The position numbers were made by a program, and so were the translations under genes. Below the pieces are notes generated by a model, which made no database searches, was not told the origin of the DNA, and saw only the letters and a list, made by a program, of their open reading frames with translations. From Nageia nagi (lineage: Eukaryota > Pinophyta), in the NCBI GenBank assembly GCA_050084985.1, contig JBITNC010000001.1, forward strand, positions 162,316,001-162,380,000: a stretch of DNA of 64,000 bases, written 5' to 3'. Shown in pieces: positions 47,090-59,999 of this stretch; positions within the stretch are counted from its first letter, which is position 1, and every line of letters starts with the position of its first letter.

Positions 47090-48480
47090 CAATAACCTAT
47101 TTTTTTTAAAAAATATGTGATAACTATGTGGCAATTTTAAACTATCAAGTATATCCATAAAGTGATGGCTCAAACTGCTACTTTTAAAAAATAATGAGGT
47201 AGGTTTGCCATATACCAGAGGTGTTTAGTCATTTTTCATAGAGGAGACTTTTGATGACGGGCTCATAGGTAACGGGCAAATAATCGTTGGTAAGATAATA
47301 GGAGATGGTTTAAAAATGCCCTTAAAATCCCTTTCTTGTCTAGTGATATATGCTTTTATGTTGCTAAGTTATCTTATGAATAAGTAAAAAAAAATGGTAA
47401 ATCATCCTTATTACAATCTTTTAGTATCGATGGTGGATAGTGTTAATATTGAAAATGATTTAATAAATTCAATATAGACAAGAAATAATGAGAATAAATA
47501 TGAATTTCCACTCATATTTAAATTATATAAGCTATTGGAGCATACCTTGCCTATCAAATTTTCATGTCTACTATAAAAGTGACACTCAAGAGCTCAAGAT
47601 ATTATTGAATAATTGATCCTAAAACTTAGAGTGTTTATCTTCTCAACTCTCATATGCTAGTGAATGGTCATATATAATATATTATCACATAAAACCCTCC
47701 ATAGAATGGGCTCCAAAAAAGAATGATTAGTACATAGTCTTTGAAAAGATATATCATTTATTGATAAGATTAGAAATAATATGATAAAGGTTAAAAGATT
47801 GGGGACAATTATATGTTTGTAGGTGGTATCAAGAAATATCATTCACATTTAGTAATAAATATTAAATAATGATTAGGAAGAGATTTATCAAGGTCTAATA
47901 GTTATCTCATGATCACATGTATCCTTTTATATACAATATTTCACCTTTGTCAAGACACCTAGCTTAGCCTTCCTCAAACTTCGAACCATAAAAGAGAGAA
48001 ATGTATGAGATAACAAAACAATATTGTAATAAATTATAAATCTTAAAATAACTATTTAGAATATAAAAATGATAAATTTATACTAGTTAATCTCTTTTTA
48101 TTGATACCCAAATATGATTTTAAAATAAATAAAAATTATATCTACAAATGCCCCTCTTTTGATATGTTCGGGCTAGCCCATCCATATAATCCAAAAAAGG
48201 ATAGAAAAGGAAATACTCCCTTGAAATTTCATCTTGATACAAGCATATACTACCTCTTTTTAACACCAATCTCATACCTCCTTTTTTCCTTGGTTGCTTC
48301 ATAAAGAAGCCACCAAGTGGAAGGAATCAAGGTAAAGATACATGAGAAGGATATCAAGAAAAGTGATAAGACGTAATATATCATCTCATAGCAATCTAAA
48401 GAAGAAAGAAATGTAAACGAAGGTACTTAATTCCCTAAGTACCAATGGGATCCCTTGCATATTTTAGTAAGAACTTAAGG
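47090..48480. other. intergenic, no gene seen
   Basis: AT-rich with stops throughout. A short block with tacaaatgcccctcttttgat near 48,140 resembles an LTR-element polypurine region (complement) but has no LTR beside it. Confidence 0.45.
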
Positions 48481-48499
48481 TATTCCTTTGTATATTTCA

Positions 48500-49317
48500 A
48501 CAAGTTTTCATGTGAGTTTCCTCCTTCGCCATGATATCTTCTTTATCCCTCCGTAGATTCCGTATGCTGGATAAGAATGGCGCGCCTTATTCCAACAAGT
48601 ACAGAGATTATTCCTTCTAAAGGACTGGATGTGGGTCGAATTTAATGTTTTTGGTTTGAAAGTCGGAGGCAACGACCGCTTTCGCAATGGTGGCATCGGA
48701 CGGGAATCCCGCTTGCAAGAAACGTTTTCATGTGAGTTTTGTCCTTCGCCATGATATCTTCTTTTTTAACAACTGATTGCCCACGCCGCTTTACGGTGGA
48801 ATCTGCACTTTCCAGAAACATACAACAGGGTTTCAGGCCACAGACCCATTTCCGCTTCCTCCTCTGCTAAGACCAATTGAATTGGTTTTCAGGTGAGTTT
48901 CCTGCTTCGCTTTTAAATCTCCATTTTTCACATCTCGTTTTAAGACTGCATGCTTTCTGAACTACATCTTCTTCTGCTCGCATGCTTGCCTTTTAAACTA
49001 GATCTCCTAAGAGGAATTCAATTGGGGTTGTAATGTCTTGAATGTTTTGCACTAGGCAGATCGAGAATAGATGTTGGTTAGAGGGAACAAAAACTATTGT
49101 AGCAAATGAGTAGCAGATTGATTTATGGCCAAAATGGGTCATTACTGTTGTTCAATACTAATACATTTCGCTTTTTTTCTGGCTTGAAACTGTACGGTGA
49201 TACTTTTCATCCAGAAGTGAGATGCCAAACTAAGCGGATGGGATAAAATACCTACCCCTGATTTACCTATGGATTGGTATGCTAATTAATGTTTAAAATG
49301 TTCTTGAATTGTTGTAG
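48500..49317 (+). other. 5' leader region of TIR gene 2
   Basis: Duplicate of the TIR gene 1 leader. The phrase tgtgagtttcctccttcgcc and variants occurs three times (48,510, 48,730, 48,891) against two in gene 1. Only the last has an exact ggttttcag|gtgagt donor. The acceptor gttgtag ends at 49,317. The TATA box of gene 1 has no clear equivalent. Confidence 0.5.
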
Positions 49318-50378
49318 ATAAAAGACGACGAAAGGAATGGCCCGGCGACTTCCAAGCATGTTTCGTCTGCAGTTCCCATTTTGCAGAGCGATGAAGGCGG
49401 AGAACAATCTGAACGTGTATGCTGGGCGGCGTTTCAAGGCCATCCAACTGGCTACGAGAGAATGGAGGTTTTCAACACATTGGTAAGACTAAGATGGATT
49501 CGATTTCAATTTCACAGTTGGAATGATGAAATACTAATATCCTTCAAAATTAATGTTGATAATCTTATCCACAATTTTGTTGTTCACAAAATCTCTTAAT
49601 GTCATGGAGATTATATGTTTGATAAATTTCCTGTTTGAACTTCTTCGTTGTATTGAAATCGAAGTTTGTTGGCAGTGCCCTTCAACGGAGAAAAGATTAC
49701 GGGAGGGATAAAGATGTGTTTCTCAGTCACAGTGGGAAACAAAAAAATTTCGTACGTCAGCTTTATCGAGACCTATTGACAGAAGATGTTTCATGTTTCT
49801 TCGACGAGGCCTTGCCACTTGCCCAGAAGTTTCCTGTTCTTATGTTTAAAGCTGCGGAAACATGCAAAATAGCAGTTGTGGTTCTATCCAAGGATTTTAT
49901 TCGTTCAAAGTGGCCAATGACGGAACTCTCCGCTTTCATAAGCGCCAGAAATTCGGGTAAAAATGCCAACCTCACACTTGTACCCATATTCTTCATGATT
50001 AGCCCAAGGGAACTGTCTGAGCTCACAAAAGACAGTCCTGAATGGCAAAACTTGGATATAAGCGATTACGAAAGAGGTGAATGGGAAGATGTTCTAAAAG
50101 AAGTTCGCTCCATTAATGGATTGCTCTTCCGCGAAGGCCAAAATGAAGTGGAATTCAGAGACGAAGTTGTGAAAACAATCTCCGCCTTCCTTGAGCGACC
50201 CAATCCAGAGTTCCCCATCGAAATAGAAGCACCTCGAAACCTAAACCAAAGCCAGAGTGAAGTAACATCATTACAAAGCCCTTCTTCTAATTCTTCTAAT
50301 TGCGTTTTTGATATACAGGCAAGTGTGAAGTTCGGCTTTTTAAATATTCAGTTACGTGTGAAGTTCGAAGCAAAGTGA
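49318..50378 (+). CDS. TIR gene 2: TIR-domain protein, paralogue of TIR gene 1
   Basis: Exon A is 49,318-49,482 (55 codons, with a four-codon insertion relative to gene 1; donor GTAAGA). Exon B is 49,665-50,378 (237 codons plus stop; acceptor gaaatcgaag); phases match gene 1. The TIR domain carries KDVFLSHSGKQKNFVRQLY, SCFFDEALPLAQKFP, VVVLSKDFIRSKWPMTELSA (conserved Glu kept) and LVPIFFMISPRELSEL. The C-terminus differs from gene 1: a Ser/Asn-rich tail, then VKFGFLNIQLRVKFEAK. Near 50,319 cag|gcaagt could be a GC-type splice donor, so the tail may be replaced by an unseen exon. No NB-ARC follows. Likely a TIR-only immune or NADase-type protein by family; the start codon is unresolved. Confidence 0.8.
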
Positions 50379-50399
50379 AGTAACAGCATTGCACAGCCT

Positions 50400-51515
50400 C
50401 TGTTAAACTTTCTGTTAAAAATTATCAAAATGTAAAGTAAAGTATTTCATAAATTGTAATTATTTTAGTTATAATTTTGAATTAAATTGTAATTAATCTA
50501 GTTATGTATATAATAGAAAATGTAATTAAATGGAAAGAAAGTAGATAAATATTTTATTTGTTTGTTATAGATTGTATATAATGATTATGTTTGAAATAAT
50601 ATTTTTGAATAGAGCATTCGATAATAAATCTAGGATCATAGAATTCCATATGTTTATAATAAAATATGATATTTTCATTTGTATTTAAGTGTTTGAATGC
50701 AAATATGAAATAAATTTAAAAAAATAATTTCAAATCAAATTTTAAAATTAAAGTTTATCCTCTCTTCTTTTTAATGTTATATGTTAATGAAGGACTATTG
50801 TTTATAAATAAACAACTATATTTAATGAAGAATTATTATTATACACTAAAGTTAAAGTAAACATAAAATTTGAAATGGAAGACTCACGGGAGGATGTAGC
50901 GGTTTGTTTGATTATTTTATTCTTTCTTTCTTGTTGTTTAATTATACAGAAGTCATCCCTAGCAGATTGAGCTAAATTTGGATGTTTCTAAATTAGGTTT
51001 AACAATTTTCTTTTTTAATTGGTTTTATATTTTATTTTTATACAAAGATGATGCAACATACTTATGGTTTTTCATATGCTTCAATAGTTATAATATAATT
51101 TCTATCCACTAAGATGTTGTATGGATTGTCCTTGTGCATTATTAAGAAGATATGTCATATGTGTATTCTTAATTTTATTATTATATTTTCTACTAATATG
51201 GTTACAAATTACTAGAGTAAAATAACATGCAAATACCATATTATTAAAATTAATACATGAAAATTTTATATACTAATGTAATAATTGAGATTTATAATAT
51301 TATAGTAAACTTCTATTTCATAAATATTTAACTATATATTTGTTTACAATAAATTTTATGTATTATTTAAAAAATAAATATTTATATGTAATTTCTAAAA
51401 ATAAATTAATATAAATTATCTATCAATTATTCAATATCCTATAAATTATTTTTATGTATAATCTTAATAATTTACATGATAATAATAGTAATAATAATTT
51501 AAAAAAATAAAAAAT
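50400..51515. other. AT-rich 3' flank of TIR gene 2 with a promoter-like duplicate
   Basis: No gene. At 50,886-50,950 the sequence ggatgtagcggtttgtttga and onward repeats the upstream region of TIR gene 1 (37,205-37,265), including cttgttgtttaattataca. Confidence 0.55.
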
Positions 51516-51520
51516 AATAA

Positions 51521-51770
51521 TCATAAAGTAAGCCTAATAATCCAATGACCACAAGGTAACACCAATGACTTGGTTTCATTGTTTGACTTGTAACATATAC
51601 AACACCACACCTTCTCCGTTGTTCCTTGAAAATATTTGAATTCTATAGAAGATTTTATTTTACTAATTTCTTTGTGGGAACTTGCAAGAGCATATTCTTT
51701 AAATTCCTCTTTGTGCATATTACTGTCATCTTTGGTCTTTGAGGATGATTTTTTTGAATCTCTTTGATTG
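51521..51770 (-). pseudogene. RING-finger-like fragment
   Basis: The minus-strand frame at 51,718-51,521 contains VWCCICYKSNNETKSLVLPC followed by GH. The CxxC..., LPCGH spacing resembles the first half of a RING or related zinc finger of E3 ubiquitin ligases. The second half (C..C) is absent before the stop, so this is a fragment or chance resemblance. The upstream minus-strand text is Ser/Lys-rich. Confidence 0.35.
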
Positions 51771-53080
51771 TAGAAATGCCATTGTATTCATGCTTTATTA
51801 TATTGTATATCATGTAATAAAATTTCTCAATTCAAATTCAAACCAAAGGTCAATGCAAGAAGTTGAGTCTTTTTCTAATTTTCAAGTTTACCTGTAAATG
51901 ACCTAAACGCACATATACATTTTATAATATGATAAAACTAAGCTAATTAACTTAGATAAATATATATATGAACAAGGGAATTCAATAGTGCAGTAATATA
52001 ATAACAAATTTAGAGTGATGTCAATATGTAAAATGCAACTATATGTACTAAAGAGAAAGGAATCAAGTGAAAGATAAAAATGTGTGTGTTCTTACTTGTA
52101 TCGAGATCGAGAATATGATGGATGAACTTGTCAAAGAGTGGTGACTTTATTGTGCGAAACCCAATGCCAATTGTAAAAGGAACACCAACATGGGTTCTAG
52201 TCTCAAAGAGCTCAAAGAAAGAATGAACCTTAGCATAGGTACAAACCTTAACGTGGGTGCTAACTATCCTAAAGAATAAGATTTGCGAATAGGGATTGAT
52301 GACAATAGAGAAGACAAGAAGTCAAGCCAAGCATATGATCGCATAAATGGATAGTAGATATTTTCTTGAGTGGTAATAAGATCCTAATCTCTATAGGCAT
52401 TGTTTATAAATACTTAAATGTAGGGTGCTAGCTATTGAGATGTAATTTTGACATGATTTCTCCATGTTAGAGATACTTATATTATATTAGGTTTGATTCA
52501 CCATTTGATCGTTTATGTGAAGGTAATAGTTTTTTCAATGTACCTAACATAAAACATAAGAACACAACATGAGAAATATGTAATAATTAGGTAAAATATG
52601 ATTAAGTATAACTAAATGTAATTAAATATGATTAAACGTGTATGTAAGTTTCACCTAAGTGGGACTATGTTAAGGGGACCATTTTTAGGTATCAATAGAA
52701 GCACCCTTTTATAAGTATAATGAAATTGAATCTTGAAATACTATTATGCTTGAAAAGGAAGTAAAGGTAAAGAGAAGAAAAATTTGATACTTCTTTGGTT
52801 TAGCTATCTAAATCATTAAGGAGTTGATGATGTATATTTCCCCCTTGTTTCCTTGGTTGTGAGATGTAATGGCTTGCATGTAGTAGAATCAACCAAGAGC
52901 AAAGAATGAAACTTAAAAATGAGAGAAAAATACTTTCAATCCAATATATGATTATTAACTCTTAAAATATATCACAATGAATAGTAATAAAGAGCATCAT
53001 AGAATTTCATCAAATGATATAGCAAGAATGAAATTAATGTAATATGCATACATCATCTTGAGAATACCATATACTAAAAT
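51771..53080. other. intergenic, no gene seen
   Basis: AT-rich, with no open frame or recognisable element. The caacatgggttcta and taacgtgggtgcta phrases near 52,190 and 52,250 are short local repeats. Confidence 0.45.
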
Positions 53081-53084
53081 ACTT

Positions 53085-53480
53085 AATGTTTCATTCTTAG
53101 ATGTGTACATAGTGAAATTATAATGAATGTGTATTTACATCATCATGGGGTACATGCCTCATTCGTAGATGGAACATATGCAAATAGAACCATATATGTT
53201 AGCATCATTATGAGGTACATGCCCCATTCTTAGATGCAACATATGAATCAAAATGACAAATATAGTGATGGTTAGTTAAGATCCAACCAATAAAGGTGAC
53301 TCAAAGATATGGTTGATTTGAATATTTTCCAACCATGTTATGTAATATGTCATTCATCATCATGAAGTACATGCCTGATTCTTAGATATTAACATGAGAT
53401 GTAGTCATCATCATGAGGTACATGCCTCATTCTTAGATGTGATTAAGAGTGTTGGTTAGTTGAGATCCAAGCAACAAAGG
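53085..53480. repeat. irregular short repeats
   Basis: The phrase catcatgaggtacatgcctc followed by attcttagatg recurs with variants at about 53,090, 53,142, 53,207, 53,360 and 53,409. A longer block (gagatccaa..aa.aaaggtga) occurs at 53,278 and 53,464. Confidence 0.7.
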
Positions 53481-54830
53481 TGAATTGGTAATGATTGGTT
53501 TGAATATTTCCTAATTATATGAATGATTAAATAAAATAAGACATAAGGTTAGGAATACTCCCTATGAATTACCTACAATGATATTATGTTATGATTTGGC
53601 CTTATAAATACCTTTGTAATTCAATGTTCATGCTAACTTCAATGCATGTGCTAGTGATTTTGTAACATATGCTTTTGCTATGGGAGATATAGCCTATATA
53701 ATGGTATATAGTTTTGAAAATGATGTTTTCATACCGAATATCATCTAATAGAGTGCTTGATTTTATGATGAATGAGATAGATCCAATAAAGAACATATGG
53801 AAAATGCATTATTCTTTTATTAGATATCCATTTATGCCTATAAAAACATGATTAGTCAAAGTATGTTAGTCCTATATTAATTTTTATATCACATGTAGTT
53901 GTAGGTCTTATAAGTTTTATACTAATGTCATGAATGTTCAGGAATGATAGCACGAGTTCTAGTAGCCAATGTGGGCACTTATGTGAGTATGAAGATGAGG
54001 ATTCATTGGGATGTTGGATGTATGATTTTTTTGCACTTGATGAAAATGATTTAATATGTAAGAAAAACATGTTATGGGAATATGACAGGTTAGAGATGGT
54101 CATCAATTAATACTTGCCTTTTTAAATGTATCCTAATTGAGTGTTAAATAGGCCATATAGTGACTTATTTATCACTTTCATTATTTAGGATTTGAGCAAT
54201 GGTCCATGAGGAGTTGAGTGAGATTGCTTAGGTAATTTGGATCCTTTAAGGTGATCAACATTACAAGATAAGTGATTGGGTTTGGTAATTGTATTAGTTT
54301 GATCTATTTTTATAGGGTTTGCTAGAGTTTTAAAGTAATTTGACATTCTATAATGAAGATTATAGCACAAGAGAATCATAGGGCCTGTCTCTTATGACAC
54401 AATAGACTTTATATGCATGTGGTATGTGTTCTAAACATTTTTATTGCTTTATTTTATAAATTTTGCATGGAAAATGAGGTAGCTAGGTAAAATCATGGGG
54501 TCTCTTAGGCTAGGATTTTTGATAGCCAAGGTGTAGTCATTTTTCCTTATGGAGTAGTCTTTAGGATGTTAGACCATGATTTTAGGCAATTACAAGGGTA
54601 AAGGAAGTTTGCCCACAAATTTTATGGGAATTGGGCTCATAAATCCCAATGTGGGCACTAATGTTAGTGTAGGCATTAACACGATAGAGGGGATTCCTAG
54701 ATGGAAAAGTATACAACTAATTATGGCATGGATTATTGTGTTTTATAAATATATTAATAAAAAATTTGTACATTTACTTTATTAAAATTTTCCTTGAAAC
54801 TAATGCATACCTTATGTTTTTGTGCTTGTA
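53481..54830. other. intergenic, no clear gene
   Basis: Several short frames on both strands without domain support. It lies just upstream of the second PMD sequence and could include decayed parts of the same mobile element. Confidence 0.4.
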
Positions 54831-54848
54831 GTGTTACCAGTTTCTCAT

Positions 54849-56720
54849 GGAGCCCAAGCCTATGTCTCAGAGTTGGAAGTACTTTTTTGTGAATGATAAG
54901 CTCATGAAGGAGGATATATGTGTGCTACAACATGTTGGTATGGTATGGATCCTCCACACCCCATACATTCAAGTAGGAAAGGAGCTACTCATGGCCCTTA
55001 TGGAGAGATGGTTTGAAAGGACCAACACATTTCATCTTCCAACTTGAAAGATTACCATAGTTCATAGGGATGTTCATAGGATTTTATAGGTTCTTATGAA
55101 GGGAAGATCCATACTTTTTGATGAGGGGATGATGAATTATCAATACAAATAGTCATCCAATTAGCTTATAGTGTTTTTAGAGTATCATGAGGGAAAGAAG
55201 GGTGCCTTCCTTCATCATGCTTTTAGGAGCAAGATGAAGAGATTCAGGTGGGTGTGACTAGTTATGGAGGTATAGATTAATAGTATTATGTATTAAAATA
55301 AGAACCATGATATGTTCCCACTTTGGTTGATATAGGTGGTCTATGAGATGACTTAGTATCATTGTTATGCATGGGAACCATATATTATTGCCCATATCTA
55401 CCATGACCTTCACAACTTTTTGATGTTGCAGAGGAGTGGTAAGAAGATGACACACTCATTTTTGATATAGTGTTGGGATTATGAGCACATTATTATGGTT
55501 ATACCTAGGGAAATATTTGTACATGATGTATATGTTGATCATTCAACATGGTATTGGTGGGTCAAGCATAGGAAGATTACACAGGTCCATAAGATTGTGG
55601 AAGCCTATAAGAGAGTGATGAATGGCCTAATGGATGGTAAGTAGCTTACCTTACATATTTTTATTTTATTATTTTATTAAATTATGGGTTGAGAAAGAAA
55701 AATAACTCATGACTTTGGTTTTTAAACGTGATGTGGTCTATAGACCCTATGCAACCACTCCTTATTGGCCAAATGAACCAAGGGGTGAAATAGATTGGAA
55801 GCGTACACCTTATTATTTATAAACATCAAAGAATTTTGTGGAATCATATAGGAATGATAATTTCATGAGATAATTTGGTCAAATACAAGGCATTCCACCA
55901 AAATGCAAGTTTTTTATTAGGACTAGTAGGTATAGGGAACATAACCCTAACCTATATGAGACTCCTACAAAATGGGTAGAGGAATGGGTGCCTTCCCAAG
56001 ACCATGGATTGGAGAGTGATTCAAATAGTGAGGGAGATGAAGACTCTGATGTTACTTAATTTGAAAAGACTTATTTAACATGGTGGGTCTAGGTGAGGCC
56101 TGATCCACTCAGTTTGTATGAGATGGAGTGTTTGGTAGAGGCTGTGAAAGGAGAAGCAAAAGAAGAAGAGGAGGAGGAAGGTAATGGGGGATATGAAGAG
56201 GAAGGAGATGTGCAAGTGGAGGATCCATTGTAACATGCTAAATAGGTAGGGTGGGATATTCCTATGTGGATCCCCATTGTAGAGACTCCATATTATCTCA
56301 AGAATGAGCTCACTAAGTATATTTCTTTATGTACATGCAAGTTAGTTTGCATATAATAATAATATGACTAACATACAAAAGATCAAGAGGTTGAGGCACT
56401 AAAGGTGCACCTAGAGGCCTTGGATTAGAGTGTAAATACACTATAGAAGTGCACTAGGATTCCTAGGATCAAAACTTCTTAAGGATGACGGATCATATTT
56501 TTGAGAAAAATAAAAGGATAGAGGACCTATTGGATAAGAAAGGGAACTTACAAGCACAAATAGTGGCATTGTAGGAATAATCTGGGCTAAAGAGGACAAG
56601 TATTAGTAGTATAGCCTCTAAGTGCAAGATTTTTTGGAGTGTTAGGAGTTGTACTACCACTAATGATGTTAGAATAGGCAATTGAATTGAGGTATGATTG
56701 ACTATATGTATGGTTAAAAA
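54849..56720 (+). pseudogene. second plant mobile domain (PMD) sequence, decayed
   Basis: An ATG at 54,849 opens MEPKPMSQSWKYFFVNDK. It continues LQHVGMVWILHTPYIQVG, LLMALMERWFERTNTFHLPT, a stop, then KITIVHRDVHRIL: the PMD hallmark ...L..RW...T.TFHLP..E.T.TL.DV..I. Later blocks are EYHEGKKGAFLHH near 55,180 and CWDYEHIIMVIP near 55,470, parallel to PWDYEHIAIAHP in the element 2 copy. An acidic, Glu/Gly-rich region near 56,130-56,230 parallels the acidic tail of the first copy. Many stops. It is a different subtype from the first copy. A minus-strand Tat gag fragment lies 1 kb downstream, so it may be the antisense frame of a deleted Tat element. Confidence 0.65.
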
Positions 56721-57765
56721 AGACAATGTATTACCTCTTATTGATAATCAAAATATATATTATAACCTATTTATGAGATGTATTCATGAAATATCTATGG
56801 TATGCATGATTTTAATGTTTATAATTACTTTAAATATTTATAAGTATAATATATGTATAGTTAATGGGAAATGAAAACATGTGATTGTTGGGTAATGATT
56901 GGGATGGCATAGAAAAGATATTTAGGGTTATTGAATATATGTGAATATATGTAAAAATTGTAAATTGAACCTAGCATGGGTGTTGGTATTTTTAATGTAT
57001 TAGGATGTTTGTGTGTAATATATTATATAAAGGTAATATCAAGTAATGGCATTTAATTATTTGGATAAGGGAAAGTGAAGTTTATTCATGGCTATAGTTA
57101 GGGGAATATGAATGTAAATATATTCGTAAGAGTCTAAAATCTAAGTAAATGATTTATGCAAAATGAAACCATGTTCAAGGAACTAGGGAGGATGATGGGA
57201 AGCAAAAAGATTTTTGCTATGCACAAAATATGCGAAGGAACCTAACATGCATGCTGGTGTAACATATAAGAAATGAAGATGGGAATAACCTATTCAATAC
57301 CAGATTGATCCTTCAAGGAAATAAAAAATATGAAAGGATGATGAAAGGTTAAGGGACTAAGATATGACCCTAAGCAAAAATGTTATCAAGTTGAACTAAG
57401 TTGAGTTTTTCTTAGTAAGTGATAAAAAAGCCATACAAGGTATACGTTGTGATAATTAAATGAAAATTGATGATATGAATATACTATTGGCTTCCTAATA
57501 TTTAGTAGGGAGACCAATGGATGTATTGAGATTAGCACCTATGCGAAGCTATAAAATGACATCGGGGTGTGACTTCAGGTGACTAACAAATGCCCTCAAT
57601 TTGGTGGAGATGATATATTTGTGAATTGCATCCTAGCATGAATGAAAAAATATATGGGGAATTTGAATAAAAAAATAAAATAGATACACCTATACTACTA
57701 TATTCATGTCAAAAAATAATAAATGATAAGAGCAAGAATAATAATGTGTACCTTTCAACTAAAGT
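56721..57765. other. no gene seen
   Basis: AT-rich sequence between the PMD pseudogene and the gag fragment. Pol would be expected here if both belong to one Tat element, but no RT or integrase text was found. Confidence 0.4.
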
Positions 57766-57769
57766 GGAG

Positions 57770-58320
57770 GAAGAGTACTCACAAAATTAACACTTGTGTT
57801 TGATGAGTTAGCTTTGAAAAAGTTCAAAAATGGATTATTAAAGATACTGATAGTCTTGTTCTTCTCATTCTAAGGACCTCTCAATGGATTTGGTTGATCA
57901 TCTATCTTTGGCTTTGAAAAAGCAACCTTCTTTTGATCAATTAGGTCTTGAATCTTGTTAAGTAATATGACACAATACTTTGTTTCATGCCCTCATTATT
58001 GGTGATATTCACAAAACTCATCTAATTTGCACTCCTTTGGTACCCCTATTCTAAAGGAAGACTAAATTAGAGGCTTAGGTGGTGGAACCAATAATTTTTG
58101 TTTGATCAAAGCTCTTGTAACCTCATCGCTATCATCATAGATAGGTGTAAACTTTTATCTAGAGAATTTTTAACATTTTGTATAAACTAATTTTTCTTCT
58201 TTATCTACTTTATGAACCTTTGTTGCTACTATTATAGGTTGGTGTACATGTTCCACTTTGGTTGTGATTGGTGTTTCATGAGAATGTTCCTTTTTATTTC
58301 AATATTTCAATGTTATGTTT
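57770..58320 (-). pseudogene. Tat-type gag C-terminal fragment
   Basis: The minus strand reads YDDSDEVTRALIKQKLLVPP near 58,130, then CKLDEFCEYHQ, stop, GHETKYCVILLNKIQDLIDQ near 58,030-57,940. The C..H...GH.T..C and IQDLID phrases are the C-terminal gag signature also present in element 2 near 25,440. No LTR or pol was found directly adjacent. Confidence 0.7.
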
Positions 58321-59995
58321 CTTACCTCCATAATAAACACAATAAGAAATTTAAATGATATGTTGCTTATATAAGTATAACATATGATATGAAATATACC
58401 AAGTTAAATATATATAATGTTTAAAACTTCCTCAAGATAACACAACCAAGAAGGTCAAGAATGCATGTATAATGATTTATCAGGTACTTTGAAAGTTACT
58501 AAGTATTTCGAGTTAAGAAAAATGATATACTTGGTGCTCTCTTTGTACTTGGAATTTATAAATAAAAATGACATGATTATAACCATTGTATTTTGAAAAA
58601 CCATTATGATAAGTATGATATTGATCTAGATAAAATTGTTAATTGATTCTATCTATTAACAATTCTATCTACATTATCATATATAATATGTTATGTTGAT
58701 TACCTTCACAATAAGCATAACAAGATATAAAGGTTTGATGTCTTTCCTCCTAGATAACTTGTACAAAACATAATGAATTAGAAAATTTAGGGTTAGTTAC
58801 ATTTACAAGTTCTCAAAAGATATATCACCATTATGCTTCAACATTATTCATAATGTTACCATACAACCAACCTATATGCTTAAAACTGTCGATATTGCAA
58901 TATGATAAGGCCATTGCATAATAGTATTATAAATAGAAAAATGAATAGATGAATCAAAATACTTTATTCCATGTCTCCTCTAGTATTACCACCTTTCCTC
59001 ATGTTTGGTATTGCCAATACACCAAATGCCCCTCCCCTCTAACAATGATCATAAGATATGCATAGATAAGATATGAAATTGTGTCAAGTGCACCATATGT
59101 ATGATATGAAATGATCTATGTGCACCATAAGATATGAAACTATCTTAAGTGTACTATATATATGGTATGAAATAATCTAAATGCACCTCTCTCCTCCAAT
59201 CCCTCAACTCAAAAAACTCAAAATGATGAAAATATTCCAAGTGCCCAAAAATAATGAAATATGTTGTGGGCTCATTCATTTCCTAAACTATAATACTTAG
59301 CCACACATAAATTATCTAAATGATCAAAAAGTGGCAAGTTGGTAAAAACATGTTTGTAATACTTAACAAAATATAGAAAAAACATGTGGTTCCCAAGTGG
59401 ATTTTGTGCTATATATACAAAATGATGAGATGAAAATAATAGAACATGTTGTGGGTTCCTTCATTTCCTATTATGTATCAAAATATTTATACAAATAAAT
59501 TATGATATATGATATGAAATTGTATCTACATCATACATATTCTACATTGCAATCCATGAAACTATATCTACATCATGTATTTTCCATATTTTGCATACAT
59601 ATATATCAGGTTTTATATTCTATTTTAATTTTTCAAAACATTCTTCTTACATGTATGTATGTGTCTACTTGGTGCTTCTAAATCGAATGTTGTGGTAGTA
59701 GTACTATAGATTATATTCGAATCATTCAAGCAATAATTGGAATAGTAGAGCATATTTGAATAATTTCATATTATATGGTATAATAGCATCATTTCATACC
59801 AATATGGTGTAATCAAATCATTTCATATCATATGTTGGTGCATTTGGATGATTTTATATCATATGAAGCATTTGATCATGAACATACCTTTATATTTCAC
59901 TATTTATATATATTATATAATATATGTATATAATGATGATAGGTCAGTTCCATTGGACCATCCTTTGTGATTCCATGGTCAACATCATAATTAGG
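58321..59995. repeat. mosaic repeat sequence, related to 42-47 kb
   Basis: Contains the cataatgttaccatacaacc unit (58,850) and repeated gatatgaaat..tct..gtgcacca units at 59,060-59,190. The opposite orientation (tttcatatcatatg) occurs at 59,745-59,880. A short AT run lies at 59,905-59,935, and a third copy of the ccatggtcaacatcataatt segment starts at 59,935. A PPR E-type fragment (tgtgtctacttggtgcttct) lies near 59,660. Confidence 0.55.
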
Positions 59996-59999
59996 CTCA

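Noticed and set aside
48120-48304. Short overlapping frames on both strands
   Set aside because: No domain, no conserved partner at TIR gene 1, and composition typical of intergenic DNA.
52100-52400. Possible gene near slightly GC-richer sequence
   Set aside because: No frame longer than a few dozen codons and no motif on either strand.
53085-53480. CRISPR-like spaced repeats
   Set aside because: Repeats vary, spacing is irregular and the genome is eukaryotic.
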